NCBI GenBank assembly: GCA_039028795.1
Contig: JBCCHJ010000014.1
Coordinates: 41,088-105,087 of the forward strand
Length of the DNA: 64,000 bases
Origin: Thermohalobaculum sp039028795
GTDB lineage: Bacteria > Pseudomonadota > Alphaproteobacteria > Rhodobacterales > Rhodobacteraceae
Reading direction: 5' to 3'
Numbering within the stretch: the stretch's first letter is position 1; the number at the start of each line of letters is the position of its first letter. Below are positions 26,412 through 35,416 of this stretch, in pieces. A program made the position numbers and the translations under genes. The notes beneath the pieces were generated by a model. It did not search any database and had not been told where the DNA came from. It worked only from the letters and a program-made list of their open reading frames with translations.

Positions 26412-27266
26412 TCAGCCATCCTGTTTGCGGGATTCGGCCCTTGGGAAGACCCCCAAAACCTTCATGTGTTTGGTGAAAAACCCAAGCTCTTCAAATGCGT
26501 GCGTCACACCAGTCTCTTCGGGGTGGCCTTCGATTTCAGCATAGAACTGGGTCGCCGTGAATGCGCCGTTCAGCATATAGCTTTCCAGCTTAACCATGTT
26601 CACACCGTTGGTGGCAAACCCGCCCATGGCTTTGTAAAGCGCGGCCGGAACATTGCGGACCTCGAAGACAAAGCTGGTCATCGCATTGTCCTCGGTCGGG
26701 TCGGCCTCGATCCGTTGGCGCGACATCACCAGGAACCGCGTCCGATTGTGGCTGTTGTCCTGGATATCCTCGGCCAGCACTTCCAACCCATTCAATTCCC
26801 CAGCCAGCGGAGACGCCAGCGCCGCGCGGGTCACATCCCCTGCCGCTGCGATCTGGACTGCTGACCCGGCCGTATCCGCGCCGACAACCGCTTCGATATT
26901 GTGGTTGTTGAGAAAGTTCCTGACCTGCCCCAGCAAGACCGTATGGCTTTGCGCAGTTTTCACATCTTCCAGCCGCGCGCCTTTCGGCCCAAGAAGATTG
27001 ATGCGGACGGGCACGAAGTGCTCTCCGATGATGTAGAGACCCGAGGTTGGCAGCAAGTGGTGCAGGTCCGCCACCCGGCCATAGGTCGAGTTTTCGATCG
27101 GCATCATAGCCAGATCCGCCTGGCGCGCTTTCACTGCCTCTAACGCTGCCTGAAAGGTCTTACATGGCAACGGTTCCAGATCCGGATAGACCTCGCGGCA
27201 GGCCTGATGCGAATAGGCGCCCAATTCGCCCTGAAAGGCGATCTTTCCCGTAGCGGCAGTGTTCAA
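26412..27266 (-). CDS. pheA: Prephenate dehydratase
   Basis: About 284 aa; converts prephenate to phenylpyruvate in phenylalanine synthesis. Substrate-domain motifs: IAFQGELGAYSH, PIENSTYGRVADLHHLL and the catalytic Thr-Arg in NRTRFLV. A C-terminal ACT domain follows, with KLESYML in place of the usual ESRP phenylalanine-binding motif. No ATG lies near the family start; TTG 27266 fits the family length, while GTG 27353 would add an unmatched 29-residue extension. Confidence 0.88.
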   Translation of the reverse strand: MNTAATGKIAFQGELGAYSHQACREVYPDLEPLPCKTFQAALEAVKARQADLAMMPIENSTYGRVADLHHLLPTSGLYIIGEHFVPVRINLLGPKGARLEDVKTAQSHTVLLGQVRNFLNNHNIEAVVGADTAGSAVQIAAAGDVTRAALASPLAGELNGLEVLAEDIQDNSHNRTRFLVMSRQRIEADPTEDNAMTSFVFEVRNVPAALYKAMGGFATNGVNMVKLESYMLNGAFTATQFYAEIEGHPEETGVTHAFEELGFFTKHMKVLGVFPRAESRKQDG

Positions 27267-27421
27267 GACAAGAATCCCATTTGTGGCCCCTCCTTGACGG
27301 CCAGCCGCGATATGACGGCGTTTGGTCGCGCCTTCTACATCTTGAAGCGGCACTGGGGAAGGCGATAAACAAAATCAGCTTTGACCGAACGCCCGGATGG
27401 GTAAGGCAAAAGGTAACGTCT

Positions 27422-27958
27422 ATGGATTCTGGTGAACTCAACAAAATTTTTGGTGGTGTCCTGGCAGCGTTTCTTACTTTGCTGCTGCTGAACTTCTTTG
27501 GTGGTAAGATCTACGGCACCGGCGAAGGCTATCATGGCAAAGAGCAATTGGCATTCGCGCTGGAAGTTGAAGGCGGCGCGGGTGACGAGGAAGAAGTTGA
27601 GGTCGCCATTGACTACGGGGCCCTTTTGGCCAGCGCCGATGCGGCCGCCGGACAGAAGGTCTTCAACAAATGCAAGGCCTGCCACAAGATTGAAGATGGT
27701 GCCGACGGCGTGGGCCCGAACCTCTGGAACATCGTCAACCGCGATATCGGATCCGTTTCCGGATACGGGTATTCCGGCATTTTCGCTGAGTTGCCCGGAA
27801 ATTGGACGCTGGAAGCGCTTTCCGCCTTTTTGGAAAACCCGAAGGCGTACGCCAAAGGCACCAAAATGGCGTTTGGTGGCCTGAAGAAGCCCGAAGACCG
27901 GGTCAATCTGATCGTTTATCTCAACGAAGCAGACGGCTCTCCCGAAGCCTTGCAATAA
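27422..27958 (+). CDS. Membrane-anchored cytochrome c (CycM/c552-like)
   Basis: 178-aa electron carrier. One N-terminal membrane segment (about residues 9-26) acts as an uncleaved anchor, followed by an acidic linker and a class I cytochrome c domain with haem site C84-K-A-C87-H88 and axial Met149 (KGTKMAFGG). Likely carries electrons between bc1 complex and terminal oxidase in the periplasm. Divergent from prephenate dehydratase. Confidence 0.92.
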   Translation: MDSGELNKIFGGVLAAFLTLLLLNFFGGKIYGTGEGYHGKEQLAFALEVEGGAGDEEEVEVAIDYGALLASADAAAGQKVFNKCKACHKIEDGADGVGPNLWNIVNRDIGSVSGYGYSGIFAELPGNWTLEALSAFLENPKAYAKGTKMAFGGLKKPEDRVNLIVYLNEADGSPEALQ

Positions 27959-27983
27959 GCGAAAACGCCATCTGTCAACGAAA

Positions 27984-28010
27984 ACCGCGCTGCTGCAGCG
28001 CGGTGCCTTT
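27984..28010 (+). terminator. Terminator after cytochrome c
   Basis: ACCGCGCTG / CAGCGCGGT stem with a 3-base loop, then a short T run (GCCTTT). It directly abuts the first 90-bp repeat. Confidence 0.65.
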
Positions 28011-28100
28011 GTTATGGACTATACGAATTGTTGACGCACTTTTCTATCGCAGGGACGGCGCAACTGCTTGAAACGACAGCGTCCTGAGCCTACCCGTTCA
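28011..28100 (+). repeat. 90-bp direct repeat, copy A
   Basis: First of two near-identical 90-bp segments exactly 360 bp apart. A central block (TTGTTGACGCACTTTTCT, then CGCAGGGACGGCGCAAC) is almost unchanged; about 10 substitutions and no gaps were counted by eye over the aligned length. This copy lies upstream of a possible tiny hydrophobic peptide gene. Function unknown; a duplicated leader, promoter or small-RNA segment is possible. Confidence 0.8.
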
Positions 28101-28149
28101 TCACTGGGTGCGCGACACCCATCCACCGAGGCTACCAAAGGAGGCGCCC

Positions 28150-28230
28150 ATCTTAGAGTTTATTATGTTCATAGGATTGCTGGGGAGCATCGCGTCGATC
28201 GTCGCGCTGTACTTGCAGGTCAGAAAATAG
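28150..28230 (+). CDS. Possible tiny hydrophobic peptide gene
   Basis: From ATG 28165 a 21-codon frame encodes one hydrophobic helix with a basic tail (MFIGLLGSIASIVALYLQ, then VRK). A strong AGGAGG at 28139-28144 is 20 bp from that ATG, but only 5 bp from an in-frame ATC at 28150, which would give 26 residues. The composition resembles type I toxin or other small membrane peptides, and a hairpin follows the stop. Only 60-80 bp of frame supports it, so it may be chance. Confidence 0.35.
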   Translation: MLEFIMFIGLLGSIASIVALYLQVRK

Positions 28231-28254
28231 GCCTCTAGGGGTAACCCCAGAGGC
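28231..28254 (+). terminator. Hairpin after the tiny peptide frame
   Basis: GCCTCT-A-GGGG / CCCC-AGAGGC stem, loop TAA, starting one base after the peptide stop. No T tract follows. A second GC hairpin (GCCCGG / CCGGGC) occurs near 28327-28341. Nothing else coding was seen between here and the second repeat. Confidence 0.5.
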
Positions 28255-28370
28255 CCATCTCAAGCCCGTAGGCTCGATAGTCGGTATCGGGTACCAACAC
28301 TCTCCAAGCTGAAATGTCAACGGGGCGCCCGGATGCCGGGCGTTCTCATTCTTCCCTAGGCGGCTTTTTT

Positions 28371-28460
28371 GTCATGGACTTTACGATTTGTTGACGCACT
28401 TTTCTGACGCAGGGACGGCGCAACGGCTTGAAACGACGGCGTTCTCAGCCTACCCGTTTA
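28371..28460 (+). repeat. 90-bp direct repeat, copy B
   Basis: Second copy of the 90-bp element, ending 27 bp before the yejA ATG, so it probably forms part of the promoter or 5' leader of the yej operon. Same conserved core as copy A, with the substitutions spread evenly. Confidence 0.8.
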
Positions 28461-28487
28461 ATCAAATGTGCTGGCAGGGAGTAACCC

Positions 28488-30341
28488 ATGCATCTGACAC
28501 GCCGCGCCTTTCACCGCCTGTCCGCAGCGACGGCCTCGGCAGCCATCATCGCGCCCTTGGCCCAGGCAGCCGAACCATCGCACGGCATCTCGGCCTTCGG
28601 GGACCTGAAATACCCCGCCGATTTCCCGCATTTCGATTACGTGAATCCGGATGCACCAAAGGGCGGCACGTGGTCCACAGGGTACGGCAACGTCACATAT
28701 GACAGCTTTAACCCCTTCATCCTGAAAGGCAATTCCGCCTTCGCGATCGAAGGGCTGATCTTCGATTCAATGATGACCGGATCGGGTGATGAGGCAGATG
28801 CGATGTACGGCCTGATCGCAGAATCGGCCGAGATTGCCGAGGACCGCTCCTCGATCACCTTCAACATGCGCACCGATGCAAAGTTCCATGACGGCACGCA
28901 GGTTACGTCCGACGACGTCATCTACACGCTGAATGCCCTGCGCGATCAGGGCCACCCCAGCTATCGGGTGATCCTGAAACCGGTGCTTTCCGTAACGGCG
29001 GAAGGCCCGCACCGGGTGCGTTACGACTTCGACCCAGAGGCACCGAAGCGCGACCTGCCGATGCTGGTCGCCGGCCTGCCGATCCTGTCCAAGGCCTGGT
29101 ACGAGGCGAATGATTTCACCAAATCCTCGTTGAAACCACCGCTGGGCAATGGGCCCTACAAGATTGGCAAGCACGAACCCGGCAAATATGTGATCTTTGA
29201 ACGCGTCCCGGATTATTGGGGCAAGGATCTGAACGTGAATATCGGGCGGCACAATTTCGACAATGTGCGCTTCGAGTATTTCCGCGACCGCTCGGCACAG
29301 TTCGAAGGCCTCAAGGCGGGCGTCTTTCTCTTCAACGAGGAATTCTGGTCGAAGTTCTGGGCAACGGCATACGAGCCCGAGAACTTCCCTGCCATCGCCC
29401 GGGGCGATGTGGTCAAGGCAGTATTGCCCGATGAACGCGCCGCAGGCGCCCAGGGCTTTTGGTACAATCTCAGGCGCAAGAAATTCCAGGACCCAGCCGT
29501 GCGTCAGGCCATCGGGCTGGCCTTCGACTTCGAATGGTCGAATAAGCGGCTCTTCTATGACCTCTACACCCGCACGGATAGCTTTTTCGAAGGCGGGCCG
29601 ATGCAAGCCGCGGGGACACCCACGCCGGGTGAATTAGCCGTACTTGAAAAGTTCGCCGACAAAGTGCCGCCAGAGGTTCTCTCCGACGAGACCTATATCC
29701 CGCCGACCACGGACGGGTCGGGCCGCAACCGCCGCAATCTGCGCACGGCGGCGAAGATTCTGGATGACGCAGGTTGGAAAGTCGTCGATGGCGTGCGCCA
29801 AAAGGATGGCGAAGAGCTTAAGATTGAATTCCTGATCGGCAGCCAGGGCTTCGCCCGGATCGCACAGCCGATGATCAAGAACCTGGAAAAGATCGGCATC
29901 TCCGGGGAAGTGCGCGAGGTCGATCCGACCCAGTACAAAAAGCGCATGGACGATTTCGACTTCGACATCACCACTTCGCGGAAATCGATGGGGCTAACCC
30001 CGGGCGTCGGTCTGAGGAATGCGTTCCACTCGAGTTCAGCGAATTCGCCTGGATCCAATAACACCGCCGGCTTGGAAGACCCGGTGGTGGACGAGATCAT
30101 CGACTTGATCGAGCGCGCCGACAGCCGCGAAGCCCTGACCGATGCTGTCAAAGCGCTGGACCGTGTCCTGCGCGCCAAGCACATCTGGGTTCCGCAATGG
30201 CACAAGGGCTCGCACACCATTGCCTATTGGGACATCTTTGCCCGGCCGGAAGTGAAGCCGAAATACGAACGCGGCGTGATCGATCTTTGGTGGGTCGACG
30301 AGGCTAAGCTGGAAAAATTGAAGGCGGCAGGCCGACTTTGA
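28488..30341 (+). CDS. yejA: YejA-type peptide ABC transporter binding protein
   Basis: 617-aa family-5 solute-binding protein of the YejA branch (oligopeptides, microcin C-like compounds). Signal peptide with LTRRAFHRL and an alanine-rich core, cleaved near AQA (residue 27). The family start HGISAFGDLKYPADFPHFDYVNPDAP-type segment and the C-terminal WDIFARPEVKP...LWWVDE are typical. AGGGAG precedes the ATG. It heads yejA-yejB-yejE-yejF. Confidence 0.92.
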   Translation: MHLTRRAFHRLSAATASAAIIAPLAQAAEPSHGISAFGDLKYPADFPHFDYVNPDAPKGGTWSTGYGNVTYDSFNPFILKGNSAFAIEGLIFDSMMTGSGDEADAMYGLIAESAEIAEDRSSITFNMRTDAKFHDGTQVTSDDVIYTLNALRDQGHPSYRVILKPVLSVTAEGPHRVRYDFDPEAPKRDLPMLVAGLPILSKAWYEANDFTKSSLKPPLGNGPYKIGKHEPGKYVIFERVPDYWGKDLNVNIGRHNFDNVRFEYFRDRSAQFEGLKAGVFLFNEEFWSKFWATAYEPENFPAIARGDVVKAVLPDERAAGAQGFWYNLRRKKFQDPAVRQAIGLAFDFEWSNKRLFYDLYTRTDSFFEGGPMQAAGTPTPGELAVLEKFADKVPPEVLSDETYIPPTTDGSGRNRRNLRTAAKILDDAGWKVVDGVRQKDGEELKIEFLIGSQGFARIAQPMIKNLEKIGISGEVREVDPTQYKKRMDDFDFDITTSRKSMGLTPGVGLRNAFHSSSANSPGSNNTAGLEDPVVDEIIDLIERADSREALTDAVKALDRVLRAKHIWVPQWHKGSHTIAYWDIFARPEVKPKYERGVIDLWWVDEAKLEKLKAAGRL

Positions 30342-30407
30342 TGGACCTTCGCCACGTCTGGACTATAGGGTGCAGGCCATCTTCACCCTGCTCAATGGCG
30401 TAGGTTC

Positions 30408-31553
30408 ATGGTCGCTTATATTCTAAGACGGCTGCTGCTGATCATCCCGACTCTGTTCGGGATCATGCTGCTGAATTTCATCATCATCCAATTCGCCCCT
30501 GGCGGCCCGGTCGAACAACTGCTGGGCGAGCTAGAAAGCGAAAGCCAAGGCGGCGCTTCCGAAGGTGGCGGGGCGCAGGTCACAACCGTCGGCTCGGAGG
30601 GCGCTTATCGCGGCAGCCAAGGCATCGACCCGGAATTCATCGCCGATCTACAGGCGCAATACGGCTTCACGCGGATAATTTGCGAAGACGGCTATACTGG
30701 GCCGCGACTGGCTACGGCGGACGAATGTGTTGCCGAGCCGATCCCGAAGTACGAACAGTTCGGGATCATGATCTGGAACTATCTGCAGTTCGATTTCGGC
30801 GAAAGCTTCCAGCGGTCGGAAACCGTCATCAACATCATTCTGGAAAAGATGCCGGTGTCGATTTCGCTGGGTCTCTGGGCTACGCTGATCTCTTACCTGG
30901 TGTCCATTCCATTGGGCATCCGAAAGGCGGTCCGGGACGGATCCACGTTCGACACGACGACCTCGGGCGTCATCATTGCGGCCTATGCCCTGCCCGGCTT
31001 TTTGGTGCCTGTAGTACTGCTGGTCCTATTCGCGGGCGGATCCTATTGGCAATGGTTCCCACCCGGTGGCCTGGTCAGCGAGAATTGGTCAGAGCTGTCC
31101 ACCTGGGGTAAGATCGTCGACTATTTCCACCACATGGCCCTGCCCGTGATCGCCATGACCGTATCGGGCTTTGCAACGCTGACGCTGCTTACGAAGAACT
31201 CGTTTCTCGACGAGATTAAAAAGCAATACGTCCTGACCGCCAAGGCAAAAGGCCTGAAGGAACGGCGCGTTCTTTACGGTCATGTCTTCCGCAATGCGAT
31301 GCTGATCGTCGTGGCCGGGTTCCCGGGGTTGTTCATTAGTGTTTTCTTCACCGGCTCGATCTTTGTCGAGCAGGTCTTCAACCTAGACGGTATCGGTCTC
31401 TTGGCCTTCGAATCCGTTTTGAACCGCGACTATCCGATCATGCTGGGAACGCTCTATCTCTTTGGCCTGCTGGGCCTCTTGATCAACATCATCTCGGACC
31501 TGGTCTATGTCTGGATCGATCCACGTATCGATTTCGAAAAGCGGGAAGGTTGA
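30408..31553 (+). CDS. yejB: YejB-type peptide ABC transporter permease
   Basis: 381-aa inner-membrane permease. Begins MVAYILRRLLLIIPTLFGIM as in YejB/DppB, has a long periplasmic insert (about residues 40-110), six membrane segments and the EAA loop near AKAKGLKERRVLYGHVFRNA. The yejE ATG follows the stop by 1 bp. Confidence 0.93.
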   Translation: MVAYILRRLLLIIPTLFGIMLLNFIIIQFAPGGPVEQLLGELESESQGGASEGGGAQVTTVGSEGAYRGSQGIDPEFIADLQAQYGFTRIICEDGYTGPRLATADECVAEPIPKYEQFGIMIWNYLQFDFGESFQRSETVINIILEKMPVSISLGLWATLISYLVSIPLGIRKAVRDGSTFDTTTSGVIIAAYALPGFLVPVVLLVLFAGGSYWQWFPPGGLVSENWSELSTWGKIVDYFHHMALPVIAMTVSGFATLTLLTKNSFLDEIKKQYVLTAKAKGLKERRVLYGHVFRNAMLIVVAGFPGLFISVFFTGSIFVEQVFNLDGIGLLAFESVLNRDYPIMLGTLYLFGLLGLLINIISDLVYVWIDPRIDFEKREG

Positions 31554-31554
31554 G

Positions 31555-32670
31555 ATGTTCCGCCTTTCCGAACTCGATCGCCGCCGGATCCGGAATTTTC
31601 GCAGCAATCGTCGGGCGGTCTGGTCGCTGAGGATTTTTGCGGTTCTGACGATTTTTTGCCTGTTTGCCGAACTGGTCTCGAACGACAAGCCGGTGCTGAT
31701 CTCGTACAATGGCGAATACTATTCCCCGATCTGGACGACCTATCCCGAAACCACCTTCGGCGGCGATTTCGACACCGAGGCGGACTACACCGATCCAGCC
31801 GTGCAATGCCTGATCAAGACCGGCGGCGCCGATCTCTGCCTGGACATCCCCGAAGATATCATCACGGCACTGGACGCGGGCGAAACGGTGCCTGACCTGG
31901 GCGACATCGTGAAAGGCTGGATCGCCTGGCCGCTGGTGCCCTACGCTTATGACACCGTGAACTATGACGTGGAACGGGCACCATCCCGGCCAGATGGCAA
32001 TCATTGGCTGGGCACTGACGATCAGGCGCGCGATGTCGTCGCGCGGATCATCTATGGCTTCCGCCTCTCTGTCCTGTTCGGCTTTGCGGTGACATTGAGC
32101 TCGGCCATCATCGGCATCATCGCCGGAGCGGCGCAGGGCTTTTTCGGCGGCTGGGTCGATCTGTTTTTCCAACGAATGGTCGAAGTCTGGGCATCGATGA
32201 ACCAGCTTCTGGTTATTTTGATCATCGTCTCGGTCCTGACGCCGAACATACTGGTGATGTTCTTCATCTTCGTCGCGTTCAGTTGGATGGCATTGGTGGG
32301 CGTCGTGCGGGCAGAATTTCTGCGGGCGCGGAATTTCGAATATGTCCGCGCCGCCCGGGCGCTTGGCGTTGGTGACTGGACGATCATGTTCCGCCATTTG
32401 TTGCCGAACGCGATGGTCGCGACGATCACCATGCTGCCGTTTCTGCTGACCGGATCGATCTCGCTGCTGGCCGGTTTGGATTTCCTGGGGTTCGGCTTGG
32501 GCTCGGACTATCCCTCGCTGGGTGAGTTGGCGAACCAGGGCAAAAAGCACCTGCAGGACACCTGGTTGGCGCTTAGCGCCTTCTTCACCTTCGCGATCAT
32601 GCTGTCGCTGATGGTGTTCATTTTCGAAGGCGTGCGCGATGCGTTCGACCCCAGGAAGACCTTCAAATGA
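31555..32670 (+). CDS. yejE: YejE-type peptide ABC transporter permease
   Basis: 371-aa second permease of the DppC type with the YejE-specific periplasmic insert between the first two membrane segments. EAA loop in ARALGVGDWTIMFRHLLPNA. ATG 31555 is 1 bp after the yejB stop; a longer frame would overlap yejB. It overlaps yejF by 4 bp (ATGA). Confidence 0.93.
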   Translation: MFRLSELDRRRIRNFRSNRRAVWSLRIFAVLTIFCLFAELVSNDKPVLISYNGEYYSPIWTTYPETTFGGDFDTEADYTDPAVQCLIKTGGADLCLDIPEDIITALDAGETVPDLGDIVKGWIAWPLVPYAYDTVNYDVERAPSRPDGNHWLGTDDQARDVVARIIYGFRLSVLFGFAVTLSSAIIGIIAGAAQGFFGGWVDLFFQRMVEVWASMNQLLVILIIVSVLTPNILVMFFIFVAFSWMALVGVVRAEFLRARNFEYVRAARALGVGDWTIMFRHLLPNAMVATITMLPFLLTGSISLLAGLDFLGFGLGSDYPSLGELANQGKKHLQDTWLALSAFFTFAIMLSLMVFIFEGVRDAFDPRKTFK

Positions 32671-34283
32671 ATGCGCTTTTGCAGGTCCGGGATCTCTCGA
32701 TCACCTTTGATACCGAGGACGGCACTGTCGAGGCGGTCAAAAACGTCTCGTTGGAGATCGCCCCTGGGGAAACCTTGGCCCTAGTTGGCGAATCCGGGTC
32801 GGGCAAATCACTGACGGCCCTTTCGACGGTGCAGTTGTTGCCGGATTCCGCTGAAGTGACCGGGTCTGTGGCCTATCAGGGCACCGAAATGCTGAACGCG
32901 TCCGAGGCCGATCTGCGCCGGGTTCGCGGCAACGATATCAGCTTCATCTTTCAAGAACCGATGACATCGCTGAACCCGCTGCACACGATCAGGAAACAGA
33001 TCGGTGAAAGCCTGTCGCTGCACCAGGGCCTGAAAGGCGACCACGCGACCGACCGGATTGTCGAGTTGATGACCAAGGTCGGCATCCGCGACCCGAGGGA
33101 CCGGCTGGATGCCTATCCGCATCAGCTCTCTGGCGGTCAGCGCCAGCGGGTGATGATCGCCATGGCCCTGGCGAACAATCCCGATCTATTGGTCGCGGAC
33201 GAGCCGACAACTGCCCTGGACGTGACCATCCAGGCGCAGATCCTGGACCTGCTGGCCGAATTGCAGCGTGAGCAGGGCCTGGCGATGCTGTTCATTACCC
33301 ATGACCTGGGCATCGTGCGCAAAGTCGCGCACAGGGTCGCGGTGATGCAGCAGGGTGAGATTGTCGAAACCGGCGCCACGGCGGATGTGTTCGACCACCC
33401 TCAGCACGCCTACACGAAGATGCTGCTGGACGCGGAACCGCGGGGCCTGGCCGAGCCAATCTCGGCTGGTGCCGATGTGATCTTAGAGGCCGACAAGGTT
33501 CGCGTCTGGTTCCCGGTCAAGACTGGGCTTTTGAAACGTATCACCAGCCACATTAAAGCCGTCACGGATATCGATGTGACGATCAAGTCCGGTGAAACCC
33601 TTGGGGTCGTCGGCGAGTCCGGATCCGGCAAAACCACCCTGGCCCTGGCACTGATGCGTCTGATCGGCAGCCAGGGCGGGCAGATTAAATTTGACGGCCG
33701 CGACATGCAAACCATGCCAAAACGCGATCTGCGGGCACTGCGCCGGGACACGCAGATAGTCTTTCAGGACCCTTTTGGATCACTTTCGCCGCGGATGTCG
33801 ATTGCTGAGATCGTCGCCGAAGGCCTGGGCGTCCATGGTTTGGGCGACCGGGGTCTTTCACAGCGCGATGCCGTCGGGCGGCAATTGGAAGAGGTCGGCC
33901 TGAAGGCCGAAATGATGGACCGCTATCCCCACGAATTTTCCGGCGGGCAGCGCCAAAGGATCGCCATCGCCCGGGCGATGATCCTGAAGCCGAAATTCGT
34001 GGTGCTGGACGAACCGACCTCGGCCCTGGATATGACTGTGCAGACCCAGATCGTCGACCTGTTGCGTGATCTTCAGAAGAAATACAGCCTTGGCTATATG
34101 TTCATCAGTCATGACCTTAAAGTGGTCCGCGCCATGGCGCACCGGCTTATCATCATGCGCCAAGGCGAGGTGGTCGAGCAAGGCCTTGCCAGCCGGTTGT
34201 TCGAGCGTCCGTCGACCGACTACGCCAAAGCGCTGATGGCTGCCGCATTCGAGATGGAGGCAAGGGAAGGCGCTTCGGAATGA
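32667..34283 (+). CDS. yejF: YejF-type double ABC ATPase
   Basis: 538-aa protein with two complete ATPase cassettes. Walker A GESGSGKS in both halves (about residues 38 and 312), signatures LSGGQRQR and FSGGQRQR, Walker B DEPTTALD and DEPTSALD. Powers the YejBE channel. Overlaps the next gene by 4 bp. Confidence 0.94.
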   Translation: MNALLQVRDLSITFDTEDGTVEAVKNVSLEIAPGETLALVGESGSGKSLTALSTVQLLPDSAEVTGSVAYQGTEMLNASEADLRRVRGNDISFIFQEPMTSLNPLHTIRKQIGESLSLHQGLKGDHATDRIVELMTKVGIRDPRDRLDAYPHQLSGGQRQRVMIAMALANNPDLLVADEPTTALDVTIQAQILDLLAELQREQGLAMLFITHDLGIVRKVAHRVAVMQQGEIVETGATADVFDHPQHAYTKMLLDAEPRGLAEPISAGADVILEADKVRVWFPVKTGLLKRITSHIKAVTDIDVTIKSGETLGVVGESGSGKTTLALALMRLIGSQGGQIKFDGRDMQTMPKRDLRALRRDTQIVFQDPFGSLSPRMSIAEIVAEGLGVHGLGDRGLSQRDAVGRQLEEVGLKAEMMDRYPHEFSGGQRQRIAIARAMILKPKFVVLDEPTSALDMTVQTQIVDLLRDLQKKYSLGYMFISHDLKVVRAMAHRLIIMRQGEVVEQGLASRLFERPSTDYAKALMAAAFEMEAREGASE

Positions 34284-35392
34284 CCGGCATTGTGTCCCCA
34301 GCTCAACGGGACTTCTGGTCGGCCTTTCGCGAAATTAACCCGGCCGCTCCGGTGACCCCCGCGGCGGTATTTGCCTTTGACGACAATCCCAAAGGAGCGG
34401 CCTTTTGCGCCCATGCGGTCCTAACCGGCGACAAGACCGCAACTTCGATGCTTTCCCTGGACGCGGCGATGGACCCGCCCCGCCCTGGAACCTTCGAAAT
34501 GGTCACGGAATTCGAAGGAAGCCCCCGGGCAGTGATCGGGATCGACCGTGTCGATCAGGTGGCCTTTGGCGCGGTAGATGTGGACTTCGCCCGGGCCGAA
34601 GGGGACGGGTCGCTGAAGGCCTGGCGAAAGCTGCACGCACGCTATTACGGCGCGCGTTGCGCCTTCCATGGAGTTGCGCTGTCGGACGACACACCACTGA
34701 CCCGGATATTCTTTTCACGGTTATTTCCGCAGCAGGGCTCCGGGGTGGCACATGCTCCACCCTGCCCGCTTTGCAATGGCAGCGACACAGCTCCGTTCCG
34801 GGTGGTCGAGGACAACCGGTACTGGCGCTGCGACCATTGCCAGGCCCGGTGGCTGGATCCGTCCGATCACCTAAGCCTGGACCAGGAACATGCGCATTAT
34901 CTGAACCATCAGAACCGGGTGGATGACCCGGCATACCGGCGCTTTCTGGCCCGGTTGGCCAAGCCGCTGATGGGCGTTTTGCCATCCGGGTCTAAGGGGC
35001 TTGATTTCGGCTGCGGCCCCGGCCCTGCCCTCGCTGCAATGCTGACCGAAGCTGGGCATTCCACGGCGCTTTGGGACCCATTCTTTCAGCCGGATGCAGC
35101 TGCGCTGAACGGCACTTATGACTTTGTCACCTGCACCGAGGTTCTGGAACATCTGGCCGATCCGGCGGGCACGTTCGCGCTGTTCGATCGCTTGCTGCGC
35201 CCTGGCGGCTGGCTAGGCCTGATGACTTGTTTTCAAACCGATGATGCGGCCTTCGACGGATGGCACTATCGCAAAGACCCGACCCACGTTGTGTTCTACC
35301 GGGCAGAAACGATTGCGTTTATCGCGGACCGGCTGGGCTGGTCATGCCATATCCCAGCCAAGGATATAGCCTTGCTGCAAAAACCACACTGA
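34280..35392 (+). CDS. ASCH domain fused to class I methyltransferase
   Basis: 370-aa two-domain protein. Residues 1-140 look like an ASCH (DUF984-type) domain: FWSAF...FAFDDNPKGA...LTGDKTATSML, an RNA- or nucleotide-binding fold. From about 160 a Cys4 knuckle (C162/C165, C184/C187) precedes a SAM-dependent methyltransferase with motif I GLDFGCGPGPALAAML and FVTCTEVLEHL. These domains are normally separate proteins. The gene is the last of the yej operon by a 4-bp overlap, so it may act on the imported peptide or be a hitch-hiker. The target is unknown. Confidence 0.75.
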   Translation: MTGIVSPAQRDFWSAFREINPAAPVTPAAVFAFDDNPKGAAFCAHAVLTGDKTATSMLSLDAAMDPPRPGTFEMVTEFEGSPRAVIGIDRVDQVAFGAVDVDFARAEGDGSLKAWRKLHARYYGARCAFHGVALSDDTPLTRIFFSRLFPQQGSGVAHAPPCPLCNGSDTAPFRVVEDNRYWRCDHCQARWLDPSDHLSLDQEHAHYLNHQNRVDDPAYRRFLARLAKPLMGVLPSGSKGLDFGCGPGPALAAMLTEAGHSTALWDPFFQPDAAALNGTYDFVTCTEVLEHLADPAGTFALFDRLLRPGGWLGLMTCFQTDDAAFDGWHYRKDPTHVVFYRAETIAFIADRLGWSCHIPAKDIALLQKPH

Positions 35393-35416
35393 ACGTCCCT
35401 GGTCTCGGCACGCACT

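Noticed and set aside
27281..27421. Upstream extension of the cytochrome c gene
   Set aside because: The membrane anchor starts properly at ATG 27422; the upstream part overlaps the divergent dehydratase region and is not hydrophobic or signal-like.
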